Positions 15,064 through 23,051 of a stretch of 28,055 bases of DNA are shown here, in pieces. Each line of letters starts with the position of its first letter. Position 1 is the first letter of the stretch. The notes below the pieces were generated by a model. That model did not search any database. It was not told the origin of the DNA and was given only the letters and a program-made list of their open reading frames with translations. Source of the DNA: an uncultured Chloroflexota bacterium (GTDB lineage Bacteria; Chloroflexota; Dehalococcoidia; CAUJGQ01); the NCBI GenBank assembly GCA_937879875.1, contig CALFMN010000040.1, positions 1 through 28,055 of the forward strand, written 5' to 3'. Position numbers and translations under genes: made by a program.

Positions 15064-16515
15064 TCAGGCCGCGTCGCAGCCGTGGAGGATCTTCAGCGCG
15101 ACTCTCGCCTGCAGCCGGTCCTCCGCCTCTGCGAGATCGAGCCCAGAGATCGCTTCGATGCGCTGCAGGCGGTAGCTTGCGGTGTTGACGTGAATCGTCA
15201 GGGCGCGAGCGGTCGCCTGTACGGCGCTGTTGTGCGCCAGGTAGGTCGCCAACGTGCGCACGAGCTCGGTATGGTGCTTGCGGTCGTAGGTTAACAGTGA
15301 GCCGAGCACCTGCTCGACGTACGCATCCAGCTCGGCGTGATCGGTGACCTGGAACAGCAGCCGGTAGAGGCCGAGCGCACCGAACTCGACGACTTCGCCG
15401 CGCCGGCCGAAGCGCTGGCCGATCTCAATCGCGCGGCGCGCCTGCCGGTAGCTGCGGGTGACTTCTACGGGAGACTGGCAGATGCCGCCGATGCCCACCG
15501 TCACAGGCCGGCCCGGCTCGATCGAAACGGCGTGCAGCACGAGCGCCCGCGCAAGATCGCTCACGCCTGGCTGCGTGTCCTCGGGCAGCAGCACGACCAG
15601 CCCCTCGTCGCGCTCGGCCACGATTGCGCCGGCCGCACGTTCGCCGGCCAGGCTTGCCAGGCTCGCGAGCAGCCGCTTGCGCCGCGCCGCGGCCCAGACG
15701 GCCTCGCCCGCGTCGTTCTGCTGCGTGAGCGCGGGTTCGTCTAACGCGGCGAACACGGCGCGATAGGGCCGGGACTCATCGTAGCCAAGCCGGTGTGCCC
15801 GCTCGCGCGCCGCCTCCGCGCCCGCCACCTCGCCGAGCAGCAAACTATCGAGCAACTCGTCGCGCAGCTGTGCGGAAACCGCGACTTCGTGCTGAGTGCG
15901 CGCCAGCGCCAGTGCACAGACCCCGGCGGCATGGCCGGCGAGCAGCAAGGCAGCCTCGTCGCCGCCCGCTTCGCCGGCGCTGTCCCCGGCAGCGTCGATG
16001 ATCGCCAGGTAGCCCAGCGGCAGCTCGTTGCCGAGAATCGGCGCCAACACGCAGGCGAACGGCAGGCCGTAGTCCGGCGCCGGCGGCACGCGCAACGGCC
16101 GTCGCTCCGCCGCGATGATCCGCAGCATGCGCTCGACCGAGGCATCGCGCAGATCGAACAGGCAGGCGCCCACTACGGCCAGTGCCGCGGCCGTCGAGCC
16201 ATCGGGCACGTGCTGCACCATCGTGCACAGCAGCGGGTCGAGCAGCAACACGGGGCGGTTCAGCAGGTTGGCCAGCTCCGCGGTGATGCTCTCGAGCCCT
16301 TCCCCGCAGAGAACCAGGCTGTCGAGGCGATCGTGGATGCCCACCACCAGCCGCAGCAGCGCATTCTCCGCCTGCACGGCGCGCAGCATCGCGTGCAGGC
16401 GCGGCGACACGTCCGCTCGACCGGCTGCGCCGGTCGTCCCTGGCCGGCCCTCGCGGCCGTTCCCTGTCGCGGCATTGAGAGCGGCCGAACGTTCACGTAC
16501 CAGATTGGTCACCAC
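15064..16515 (-). CDS. PucR/CdaR-family transcriptional regulator
   Basis: A 483-aa cytosolic regulator. Residues about 45-200 look like a GAF-type sensor (NRPVLLLDPLLC, LPLGYLAIID). Residues about 205-340 fit the CdaR GGDEF-like domain, which contains YRAVFAALDEPAL and VTVGIGGICQSPVEVTRSYRQARRAIEIG. The last 75 residues form the PucR C-terminal helix-turn-helix (LATYLAHNSAVQATARALTIHVNTASYRLQRIEAISG). The family typically activates catabolic operons, such as purine, sugar-diacid or proline pathways, in response to a small molecule. The start is taken as the GTG at 16515 (a second GTG follows directly), with AAAGGG seven bases upstream; longer versions overlap the MetE-like gene. It sits 71 bp downstream of that MetE-like gene on the same strand and may regulate it. 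Confidence 0.88.
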   Translation of the reverse strand: MVTNLVRERSAALNAATGNGREGRPGTTGAAGRADVSPRLHAMLRAVQAENALLRLVVGIHDRLDSLVLCGEGLESITAELANLLNRPVLLLDPLLCTMVQHVPDGSTAAALAVVGACLFDLRDASVERMLRIIAAERRPLRVPPAPDYGLPFACVLAPILGNELPLGYLAIIDAAGDSAGEAGGDEAALLLAGHAAGVCALALARTQHEVAVSAQLRDELLDSLLLGEVAGAEAARERAHRLGYDESRPYRAVFAALDEPALTQQNDAGEAVWAAARRKRLLASLASLAGERAAGAIVAERDEGLVVLLPEDTQPGVSDLARALVLHAVSIEPGRPVTVGIGGICQSPVEVTRSYRQARRAIEIGQRFGRRGEVVEFGALGLYRLLFQVTDHAELDAYVEQVLGSLLTYDRKHHTELVRTLATYLAHNSAVQATARALTIHVNTASYRLQRIEAISGLDLAEAEDRLQARVALKILHGCDAA

Positions 16516-16586
16516 GTTCTCGCCCTTTCTCCCGTCGCCCGGCGCGCAAGTCTGCGCATGGCCGGACGCCCCTTTCCCGACGGGGC

Positions 16587-17750
16587 TCAGGAAGGTATCG
16601 TGCGCATCAGTGCGGGTCCGGAGCGCGCCTTCGCAGCGTGAACTGGCTGCTGGCTCCAGATATCGCGCGCGGTATCGGCCACCAATTGCAGTTTCCTGCG
16701 CTGGTCCTCCTCGCTGAGCAGACCGCGGGCGGCGGCGCGGGCAAAGCCGCACTGCGTGCTGACGGCGAGTTGATCCAGCGGGAGGTACAGAGCCGCTTCT
16801 TCGATGCGGCTGCGCAGATTCTCCGCAGTCTCAAGCCAGCTCTGGCGGGAGGAAACCAGACCGAGCACGGCGGTCTTCTCCGGCGGCAGGGAACGCAGCG
16901 GCGAAAAGCTGCCGGAGCGTTCGCAGTCGTAGTCCAGCAGAAAGCGGTCGACGTGCAGCGACCCAAATACCTGCTCGGCTATGTTCTCGTAGCCGGCGAT
17001 CCCGCCCCAGGCGCTGCGCGCGTTGCGCCGGCAGAGATGCATGGCCAGCGTCACCCGATCGCGCGGCAGGGCGTCGTAGCAGGCGTTCTCCGCAGCGATT
17101 GCACGCTCCAGCGCACCCGTTGGCTCCTGTCCCATCAGGCGCAGCCGGCCGCGCCAGCTCTCACCCACGAAGCCGGAGAAGCCCTCGTCGAGCTGAATGC
17201 AGGCGACGCCGTCGTCGACCAGCGCCCGCATCTCCGCGCGGATGATCGGCACCAGGTCGTCAAGCAGATCCTCGGGCGTGGGATAGGCGCGTTCCGACAC
17301 ACCGGGCCGGTAGAGCGCATTCATCGCCGCCACCGGGCTCGGCAGCGTGACCTTGATCGGGCCAGGCGCGTGCTGTTTGAGGTACGCCGCTTCGACAGCG
17401 GTCAGCCGGTAGAGCCGGTGCAACGCATGGCCAACCACCTGTCCGGGCGAATCCCACTGATCCGAAGAGCTGTTCAGAGTTGCCCCACCGCGCGGTGGCG
17501 GGGCAGTGACGAAGCCGTCCACGGCGTCCGTGAGCACGGAGTAGAGCGACGCGCGACGCAGCTCGCCGTCGGTGAAGATCTCCATGCCGGCGGCGCGTTG
17601 CAGCGTCAGCGCCGCGTCGATCGCACGATCTTCCTCGGCGCGCAGCGCGGCGAGCGTCGTTTCGCGGGCGCGGTACGCCGCGCGGGCGCGCAGCAGCGCC
17701 GGCGAGGGGAGAAGGCTGCCGACCTGGTCCGCCCGATACTGCTGGGCCAT
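16587..17750 (-). CDS. MetE-like methyltransferase (YxjG/EaCoMT type)
   Basis: A 387-aa member of the UROD/MetE-like superfamily, single barrel, more like the YxjG/YxjH and epoxyalkane:coenzyme M transferase branch than the other MetE in this window. It starts YRADQVGSLLPSPALLRAR, has DGELRRASL, and ends with the TQCGFA motif. Zinc-ligand positions are His238 and Cys240 (MHLCRRN), Asp273 (LLDYDCERSG) and Cys334. The third ligand is Glu (LEYD) in typical relatives and is Asp here. Thiol methylation of homocysteine, or transfer to another thiol, is the expected chemistry. The ATG at 17750 has CGAGGA seven bases upstream; the extension to 17840 is not supported. It is divergent from the MarR gene at 17961 and precedes the PucR-type gene, so two regulators flank it. 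Confidence 0.87.
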   Translation of the reverse strand: MAQQYRADQVGSLLPSPALLRARAAYRARETTLAALRAEEDRAIDAALTLQRAAGMEIFTDGELRRASLYSVLTDAVDGFVTAPPPRGGATLNSSSDQWDSPGQVVGHALHRLYRLTAVEAAYLKQHAPGPIKVTLPSPVAAMNALYRPGVSERAYPTPEDLLDDLVPIIRAEMRALVDDGVACIQLDEGFSGFVGESWRGRLRLMGQEPTGALERAIAAENACYDALPRDRVTLAMHLCRRNARSAWGGIAGYENIAEQVFGSLHVDRFLLDYDCERSGSFSPLRSLPPEKTAVLGLVSSRQSWLETAENLRSRIEEAALYLPLDQLAVSTQCGFARAAARGLLSEEDQRRKLQLVADTARDIWSQQPVHAAKARSGPALMRTIPS

Positions 17751-17828
17751 TGGCTGTCCTCGAAGGTTTGGCGGGCGTACAGACCCGTCTGCTGATCGCG
17801 GGCTGGAACCGGACCACGCGATGCCTGT

Positions 17829-17857
17829 GTCATACTCCAATCGCGCAGAAAACGCAA
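17829..17857 (-). promoter_or_regulatory. Candidate sigma-70 promoter for the MetE-like gene
   Basis: On the minus strand TTGCGT (17852-17857) and TATGAC (17829-17834) are separated by 17 bp, matching 3 of 6 and 4 of 6 consensus positions. Transcription would start near 17822, giving a leader of about 70 nt to the ATG at 17750. The site lies in the AT-richer part of the divergent gap with the MarR gene, where a MarR dimer could bind, but no clear palindromic operator was seen. Confidence 0.35.
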
Positions 17858-17960
17858 CATGCGGATATCATCCTGTTAAGCTACTTCCGGCGAAGCGGCC
17901 CGCGCGACCGGCGCCGGCGCGGGATCGACGCACTTTTGCGGAGCCGCTACCATCTTGGTC

Positions 17961-18467
17961 ATGAATCGTGATCAGGTAGACGCCATCATGCACGCCTGGC
18001 AGCGGGAGCGGCGGGACCTCGACTGGTCCCACCAGGAGGCCTACTTCCGCATCGCCCGCATCGACCACCTGGCGAAACAGGCGCTCGACCGTTGCAGCCG
18101 CGCCAACGGTCTGGATGAGGGTCAGTACGGCGTGCTGGCCGCGCTGCGCCGCGCCGGGGCGCCGTACCGGCTCACACCCACCGAGCTTTCGCGCACCACG
18201 TTTTGCACCTCGGGGGCGATGACGAAGCGTATCGACCGCCTGGAGCGCGCCGCGCTGGTCGCGCGCACTCCCGACGAGTCCGATCGCCGCGGCATCCTCG
18301 TCGAACTGACCGGGCGCGGTCTTGAAGTCGTGGACGCGGCAACCACGGCGGCCGTGGCGGCAACCTACGAGATGATGGGCAAGCTGACCGACGCCGAGCG
18401 CGAAACGGTCTGCGCGATCCTGCGCCTGCTGGAGCGGCGGCTCGAGGGCGAGCAGCCCTCGGCTTAG
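17961..18467 (+). CDS. MarR-family transcriptional regulator
   Basis: A 168-aa winged-helix repressor of the MarR family. The DNA-binding part is clear: LTPTELSRTTFCTSGAMTKRIDRLERAALVAR forms the recognition helix-turn-helix, and DESDRRGILVELTGRG is the wing with the conserved D-x-R-R motif. N- and C-terminal helices supply the dimer interface. Members bind palindromes near their own gene and release on binding phenolic or other small ligands. The ATG at 17961 is chosen; a TTG at 17955 would add two residues. No convincing ribosome site is visible, so leaderless translation is possible. It is divergent from the MetE-like gene and convergent with the cyclase gene, with only 3 bp between stop codons. 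Its targets are probably one or both neighbours. Confidence 0.92.
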   Translation: MNRDQVDAIMHAWQRERRDLDWSHQEAYFRIARIDHLAKQALDRCSRANGLDEGQYGVLAALRRAGAPYRLTPTELSRTTFCTSGAMTKRIDRLERAALVARTPDESDRRGILVELTGRGLEVVDAATTAAVAATYEMMGKLTDAERETVCAILRLLERRLEGEQPSA

Positions 18468-18470
18468 AAC

Positions 18471-19397
18471 TTAGAACAGGGCGATCGGGTTGATCGGACA
18501 GCCGGTGCCGCGCTCCAGGCGCAGCGGTGCGAGCGTCAGCAGAAACTCGTAGCGGCGGCGCTCGGCGCAGGCGCGGGCCACGTCTTCGAGCTGGGCGTTG
18601 TCGATCAGGTGCACGCCCATCGCCACGATCGTGCAGACGTGTACCGGCAGCCCCGCCAGCCGGCCCCTGCCCTCGACGCGGCTGGGCATCACGTCGCTGA
18701 TGCCGTCGCAGCCGAGCACGGCCACGCGCCGCTCGTGGATCCAGGGCATGCAGGTCACGTGCAGCCCCGCCAGCGTCTCGCGTCCGTTCCAGTGCCCCAC
18801 GCGCTGCTTGCGCAGGTGCCGCCCGGTGCGCACGAGCAGGATGTCGCCCTCACGTACCTGCACGCCGCATTTCGCCTCGGCCGCCTCCAGATCCTGCGGA
18901 TAGATCGCGTCGCCCGGTTCCAGAAAGTCCACGCCCTGCGCCGCGGGCACGTCCAGCAGCACGCCGCGCGAGACGATGCCGTGCTCACCGCTGGTGATCG
19001 CGTTCTTCAGTGCCCCGCCGGAGGTAACCTGCGCCTGCGGGTAGCCGTTGTACATCTTGCCGTCGTGGAAGATGTGGCAGAGCGCGTCGAGGTGCGTATG
19101 CGCCATGCCGTGCGTGGCGATGGCGAAGTAGTCGGCCGAGCCCGTGGCGTTCTCGATGTCGCCGCCGCGCACCATGAAGTGCTGTACCGGGCTGGCGTTC
19201 TCGTCCGACGGCGTCGTGTTGAGCGTCAGTGCGCAGCTCACGGCGATGCCGTCGCGCACGGTCGCCGCCGCTTTGCGCACATCGGCCGTGATGTAGTTCA
19301 GGGCGCCGCGCTGGTCGTCTTCGCCCCAGCGCCCCCAGTTCTTCACCTGGTCGAAGATCTGTTGCACATCCGCGATCGTCGTGGTTTGCGTGGTCAT
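18471..19397 (-). CDS. Cyclase-family metal-dependent hydrolase (kynurenine-formamidase-like)
   Basis: A 308-aa protein of the Cyclase/KynB-like family (PF04199). The metal-binding motif appears as HGMAHTHLDALCH, with His102, Asp104 and His108 matching the H-x-D-x3-H core of HxGTHxDxPxH; the flanking HG replaces the first part of the motif, as in the larger cyclase subgroup. Other family features are WGEDDQRGALNYIT near the N-terminus, RGVLLDVPAA, GDILLVRTG and the LAGLHVTCMPWIHERRVAVLGCDG block. The members hydrolyse amide or ester bonds in small molecules; this subgroup has no settled substrate. The start at 19397 is firm, with AGGAGG six bases upstream. It is divergent from the double-hotdog gene across 191 bp and convergent with MarR. 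Confidence 0.88.
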   Translation of the reverse strand: MTTQTTTIADVQQIFDQVKNWGRWGEDDQRGALNYITADVRKAAATVRDGIAVSCALTLNTTPSDENASPVQHFMVRGGDIENATGSADYFAIATHGMAHTHLDALCHIFHDGKMYNGYPQAQVTSGGALKNAITSGEHGIVSRGVLLDVPAAQGVDFLEPGDAIYPQDLEAAEAKCGVQVREGDILLVRTGRHLRKQRVGHWNGRETLAGLHVTCMPWIHERRVAVLGCDGISDVMPSRVEGRGRLAGLPVHVCTIVAMGVHLIDNAQLEDVARACAERRRYEFLLTLAPLRLERGTGCPINPIALF

Positions 19398-19588
19398 CGG
19401 CTGCCTCCTGTGCCTCGCCTGCAAGGCGCAGCATAGCGCGTTGCGACGTGGCCGGCAGCAGCGAGTTCCGGGCAAGCCGCGGCCGCCGGCGGGCCGGCAG
19501 CGGAGTGTGCGCCGATCGGCTACAGTTGTTCCGCGGGCGCCGGGCTGAAACGGTTCGCCTCGGGCGCGGACGGCAGGAGGACGCGATC

Positions 19589-20410
19589 GTGGTTACGCAG
19601 GCAGAGCCATTTGTCGGGCAGGTGCTGGCGCCGCGCGACTTCACCATTTCCGAGCCGCTGGTCGCGGACTATCTGGCCGGGCTTGGCATCGCGCCGCGGG
19701 CGGAGCTGCCGCTGATGCTGGCGAACGGCGCCGATATCGGCGGCCGGCTGCTCTTCTCGCAGCAGCGCGGCCACCTGTGGCTGCGGCAGGAGTGGGAGTT
19801 TTTCGAGCCGTTGGAGCGCGGGGCGACTTATCGCGCGGAAGGCCGGGTGCTCGAGATCTACCCGCGCCGAGAGCGCACGATTCTGCTGACCGAAACGGTG
19901 CTGCGCACGGCCGACGGCGCCCGCGTCGTCTCGGTGCAGCGCCACCACCAGAGCTTCCTGCTGTCTGAGCCGGGCGAAGTCCGCCTGCGCGATCCGCAGG
20001 AGAAAGAGGGCGCCCGCAGCTTCGAGCGGCCGGCGGGCCGCGACCTGGGCGCGATCGAGACGACCGTCACGCTCGCGATGTGCGGCCGCTTCTTCCACGG
20101 CACGGCGAACTACCACTCCGACGCCGAACGCTCGCGCGCGCTGGGCTTCCGTGACGTGGTGGTCGGCGGCCGTATGACGATGGGCTACGCGGGCGAGCTG
20201 CTGGACCGGGCGCTGGGCGAACGCTGGGCGCGCGGCGGGCGGCTGCTGGTGAAGTTCACCAACGTGCTCTGGCCCGAAGAGCCGATCCGCGTCCGCGCCG
20301 TCGCCACCGGCCCCTGCGTCGATGCGCCCGAACGCGAAGGCGTCTTCGCCTGGGTCGAGAAGACAGACGGGACCATGATTCTTGTCGCCGAGGGCAGCAT
20401 GGCACGGTGA
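19589..20410 (+). CDS. Double-hotdog MaoC-like protein
   Basis: A 273-aa protein with two hotdog folds. Residues about 1-140 match the N-terminal FAS1-like dehydratase region (FVGQVLAPRDFTISEPLVADYLAGLGI; WLRQEWEFFEPLERGATY). Residues about 155-270 resemble a MaoC dehydratase (FFHGTANYHSD, SRALGFRDVVVGGRMTMGYAGELL). The hydratase-2 motif normally reads G-D-x-N-P-x-H. Here it is G171-T-A-N-Y-H176, so His is kept but the catalytic Asp is Thr and one residue is missing. An acyl-CoA hydratase, thioesterase-like or non-catalytic role are all possible. The GTG at 19589 is supported by AGGAGG eight bases upstream; 47 upstream residues in the open frame are rejected. It is divergent from the cyclase gene, so the two may share regulation. 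Confidence 0.82.
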   Translation: MVTQAEPFVGQVLAPRDFTISEPLVADYLAGLGIAPRAELPLMLANGADIGGRLLFSQQRGHLWLRQEWEFFEPLERGATYRAEGRVLEIYPRRERTILLTETVLRTADGARVVSVQRHHQSFLLSEPGEVRLRDPQEKEGARSFERPAGRDLGAIETTVTLAMCGRFFHGTANYHSDAERSRALGFRDVVVGGRMTMGYAGELLDRALGERWARGGRLLVKFTNVLWPEEPIRVRAVATGPCVDAPEREGVFAWVEKTDGTMILVAEGSMAR

Positions 20411-20522
20411 GTCCTCATTCTCGTGGCACCTCTTTTGGATCTCGGTCGGTTGCTTGATCGGAAGTGTGGAATGACTGGAGACCGGGGGTGAGGTCACGCC
20501 GTGTCGGAACGCGCGACTTTGT

Positions 20523-20545
20523 CAGACCTTACTGAAACAGGTCTG
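20523..20545. terminator. Small hairpin between convergent genes
   Basis: CAGACCT (20523-20529) and AGGTCTG (20539-20545) form a perfect 7-bp stem with a 9-base loop, in the 201-bp gap between the convergent double-hotdog gene and the last gene of the accessory cassette. There is no T-run. It may limit read-through in both directions; the rest of the gap shows nothing recognisable. Confidence 0.35.
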
Positions 20546-20611
20546 CTGCTGTAAGCTCCGCCCCGACTCCGCCGATCGGTACGTCGGTCCGGTTGATGGT
20601 GATCTGCATCA

Positions 20612-21475
20612 TCAAGGCGACGGCGACGGCTCGGCGCCGATCACTTCATCGCCCGAATACGTATGGTATTCGAGGAACAGCGGGCGAGTGCGGAAGTACT
20701 CCGCGACCGACATCTCCGCCTCAAAACGCACGATCGGTTCCTCGATACGCACGACATTCGCGTCAACGGCAGTGAGAATTGTGTGCGAGATCTGGTCAAT
20801 CGCCCGCGTCTGAGGCTCGGTGATGCCGGCGCCGTCGTTGCGTGCCATGAGATAGACATACAGGTGAAACGGCGGCAACTCGGTGGTCGGCTCGGTGATG
20901 CGTATCTCGTGGATCGCCTTGGAGAACAGCGCCATCGTTCCCGGATCATTGCGCTCGATTGCCTCCAGCGCATCCGATACCGGCCGCTGGCAGAGGTCCA
21001 CGAGCGGATCGGGCAGGGCGGGCCGGTCGTAGCGGCGGCCAAGCCAGCGCACAAAACGCTGGAAGCGGATGCCATCCGCTGGCCACGGTGATGGAGTAAG
21101 TCGCGCCAGCGCTTCCTTCTCGATCGCCAGCCGGTACCTGGCTGCTGCGACCAAATTCGCATCTGGATCGACGACGAACCACCGTGCGCTGTTGCGGTCC
21201 AATCGCCGCGCCCGCTCGGCGCTTGTCCGCGAGCAGATCATCGCTTCGACAAACTGCTCATCCACCGAAACGATGTCGCAGTCCTGTGTGATGATGACCA
21301 ACGACTCGTTGCTCTTGAGATTTCGCCGATGGACGCTTACTTCACCCGTGCCGGGTTGCAGGCGATTCGATGCGAAGGCAAGCGTGCTAGCCGAGAAGAG
21401 GCTGCCCTGTCGCCAGCCGACGGCCCACAGGCGGGCGCCGACCGGCTGGTTCGCTGCCTCAGCATCGGAAGCCAC
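20612..21475 (-). CDS. Unknown protein with a Gln-Asp-Cys-Asp motif, third gene of the accessory cassette
   Basis: About 287 aa, not assigned to a family I can name. Near the N-terminus WRQGSLFSASTL is followed by a hydrophobic strand and motif, LVIITQDCDIVS (residues 59-70), then VEAMICSRTS. Such an R-Q-G ... Q-D-C-D-I arrangement suggests a compact enzymatic or metal/nucleotide-binding fold, but this is a guess. Further along are RFVRWLGRRYDRPALPDPL and IRITEPTTELPPFHLYVYLM. There is no signal peptide and no membrane helix. The GTG at 21475 follows the upstream stop by 7 bp with GGAG ten bases before it. ATGs at 21514 and 21502 would overlap the upstream gene by 32 or 20 bp but have no ribosome site. 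It is tightly linked to the HTH gene, so it is probably its functional partner. Codon use and GC are lower than in neighbours. Confidence 0.7.
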   Translation of the reverse strand: MASDAEAANQPVGARLWAVGWRQGSLFSASTLAFASNRLQPGTGEVSVHRRNLKSNESLVIITQDCDIVSVDEQFVEAMICSRTSAERARRLDRNSARWFVVDPDANLVAAARYRLAIEKEALARLTPSPWPADGIRFQRFVRWLGRRYDRPALPDPLVDLCQRPVSDALEAIERNDPGTMALFSKAIHEIRITEPTTELPPFHLYVYLMARNDGAGITEPQTRAIDQISHTILTAVDANVVRIEEPIVRFEAEMSVAEYFRTRPLFLEYHTYSGDEVIGAEPSPSP

Positions 21476-21482
21476 GAGGGCG

Positions 21483-22196
21483 TTACTCCACCCATCCTTC
21501 ATCGGCGGGTTCATTGCAGTCGAGTGTGTGCAGATCCTCCGAGTTTCCCACCCGCTCGGTCGGATACGCTTCGATCCGGGACTCACGACCGATCTGCATC
21601 GAGGGCGGCGTCGGTTCCCTTAGCACCGTGGGTAGCGACGAAACCCGCGGGGACATGGGCGCCATCGCCAACAAACGCGCGCGGTCGATCTCTCTAGCTG
21701 CAAGTACGTCCTTCGGTGTTCTCCCGTCGGCGCCCCGAGGTGTCAGAAGCCAGAGGCGCATCGTCTCCGGCGTTGGGTGGTGACGTGCGGCGCGCGCAAG
21801 TACATCGCGCACAGCAAGGAGGCGGCTCAGATTGGTATCGCTGATTGGCTCTCCTCGTAGCCAGTTTTGGACCGTCTGTCGCGAAACACCGAGCAAGTAG
21901 GCGATCTGCTCATTCGATAGCGCCGTACGCGCCTGCATAAAGGCCAATGCGTCTCGTGCCGGTGATGGCGCTTCGCGCGCCTGCCCCCCGCCCCACTCGA
22001 TGGCGAAGGCGAGCCTGCCGGGCGTCAGAACGAAGCACCACCCCTGATGGCCACCGGCATACCCGGCAGGCGATGTCGGCAGGTCGTTGAAGTAGCGCGC
22101 CACGATATCGGGCTGTGCGCCGAAAGGCCACACCTGGCTAAGCTGCTTCCCTCCGGTGCCGACATCGTCCCTCAGCAGAGCAGCGGTGCTAGGCAT
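21483..22196 (-). CDS. Xre-type HTH protein with MbcA/ParS-like C-terminal region
   Basis: A 237-aa probable DNA-binding protein, second gene of the cassette. Residues 1-75 are an unrecognised domain (WPFGAQPDIVARYF, WCFVLTPGRLAFAIEWGGG). Residues about 83-130 hold a helix-turn-helix, ALSNEQIAYLLGVSRQTVQNWLRG, typical of Xre/Cro proteins. Residues about 141-176 (PETMRLWLLTPRGADGRTPKDVLAAREIDRARLL) resemble the toxin-binding region of Xre/MbcA/ParS antitoxins, where W-L...G-x-x-P-x-x-L is conserved. The last 60 residues are probably disordered. The ATG at 22196 overlaps the previous stop by 8 bp and has GGGGGG upstream, implying coupled translation. By analogy it would autoregulate the cassette, perhaps through the ACTTTAC repeats at 23052-23070, and might neutralise or recruit one of its partners. 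The antitoxin reading is inference from weak similarity. Confidence 0.75.
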   Translation of the reverse strand: MPSTAALLRDDVGTGGKQLSQVWPFGAQPDIVARYFNDLPTSPAGYAGGHQGWCFVLTPGRLAFAIEWGGGQAREAPSPARDALAFMQARTALSNEQIAYLLGVSRQTVQNWLRGEPISDTNLSRLLAVRDVLARAARHHPTPETMRLWLLTPRGADGRTPKDVLAAREIDRARLLAMAPMSPRVSSLPTVLREPTPPSMQIGRESRIEAYPTERVGNSEDLHTLDCNEPADEGWVE

Positions 22197-23016
22197 CGTC
22201 ACGCCCCCCCATAGACTTCGTATAGGTATCGGTGAGCGACCAGCGAAACAACGCCTCGATCGCATCGTGAAACTCGACGACAGAACTGCAAATGCCCTCC
22301 GGCTGCATCAGTAAGGTATCCGGGATCTCAAACGTCTGGAAGGCGTCGATATCCAGGAGGTAGAACTCACCCTGCGGAACCGATTCACCGCGCGCAGGTT
22401 CGACGGTACTGCCTTGCAAGAGGCCATGGCGTACATGCACGGCCCGGTTCTCAGAGAACTGAAGTTGTAACTCCTGAATCGAAAGGCGTGCTCGCTTTGC
22501 AAGTGAAGGCACGGCTAGAGGACCGCGTATTTCGTTCTTCACGGCGTCAAGTGGCACCATGCTGTCGGGCCGGATCTCGTTGATATATCGCAGACCGAGG
22601 CGCAGGCCAGCGGACGGCTGAATGTGTTGGACCAGCGCGTCAAGCAGCCGGCGCAGGCGCCCCAGGAAGTTTTCGAAGTGGAGATACCTGCGAGCCTCGA
22701 TGGCAAGGGCATCCTCTGCCAGTGTCACCGTCCATAGCCCGCTTCGGTCCACGAACGTCCATGCCTGCGATTGCGATAGAGAGCCGCCGGCGGCTCCGCT
22801 TTCAGATCCCGCGCCAAGTTCTGCTCTCACCTGCAGCGTACGCGAAAGGATCGGGTACTCCTCACGAATCGCCTGCTGAAACGGGGCAACGTACGCCGGG
22901 ATCGTGACGCTCAGGATGGACGCGAACTTCAGTTGGCAGACGGTCAGGATCAGCGGTGGATTGCCGAACACGACGCGCTCGGGTAATGGCAGACCGAGTT
23001 CGTCGGCGAGCGCCAC
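22189..23016 (-). CDS. TIGR04255-like protein, first gene of the accessory cassette
   Basis: A 275-aa protein matching from memory the TIGR04255 pattern. There is an early FGNPPLILTVCQLKFAS segment (family N-P-P-hydrophobic start), a middle with WTFVDRSGLWTVTLAEDALAIEARRY and FENFLGRLRRLLDAL, and the highly typical LRLGLRYINEI. A C-terminal half with IQELQLQF, EFYLLDIDAF and FHDAIEALFRWSLTD completes it. The family is sporadic among bacteria and has no assigned function. The start is set at the GTG at 23016, because GGGGAGGA lies six bases upstream and the NPP motif then falls at the expected distance; the longer frame to 23115 would translate through the promoter repeats. The next gene overlaps its stop by 8 bp. 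Lower GC than the surrounding metabolic genes suggests horizontal acquisition. Confidence 0.8.
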   Translation of the reverse strand: MALADELGLPLPERVVFGNPPLILTVCQLKFASILSVTIPAYVAPFQQAIREEYPILSRTLQVRAELGAGSESGAAGGSLSQSQAWTFVDRSGLWTVTLAEDALAIEARRYLHFENFLGRLRRLLDALVQHIQPSAGLRLGLRYINEIRPDSMVPLDAVKNEIRGPLAVPSLAKRARLSIQELQLQFSENRAVHVRHGLLQGSTVEPARGESVPQGEFYLLDIDAFQTFEIPDTLLMQPEGICSSVVEFHDAIEALFRWSLTDTYTKSMGGRDDA

Positions 23017-23021
23017 TGACT

Positions 23022-23029
23022 TCCTCCCC
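23022..23029 (-). promoter_or_regulatory. Strong ribosome binding site setting the GTG start of the TIGR04255-like gene
   Basis: On the minus strand GGGGAGGA precedes the GTG at 23016 with a spacing of about six bases. There is no comparable site before the upstream ATG at 23115, so this motif decides the start and leaves the AT-rich repeats at 23052-23070 in the promoter or leader. Confidence 0.7.
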
Positions 23030-23051
23030 TGCCCGGTTGGATAATCGGTGT

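Noticed and set aside
18458..18480. TTAGAAC tandem repeat between MarR and cyclase stops
   Set aside because: Only two 7-base units, partly formed by the two stop codons; too short to interpret.
20612..23016. CRISPR or restriction-modification genes in the accessory region
   Set aside because: No regularly spaced repeats, Cas motifs, DNA methyltransferase or endonuclease motifs were seen; only the three cassette genes are supported.
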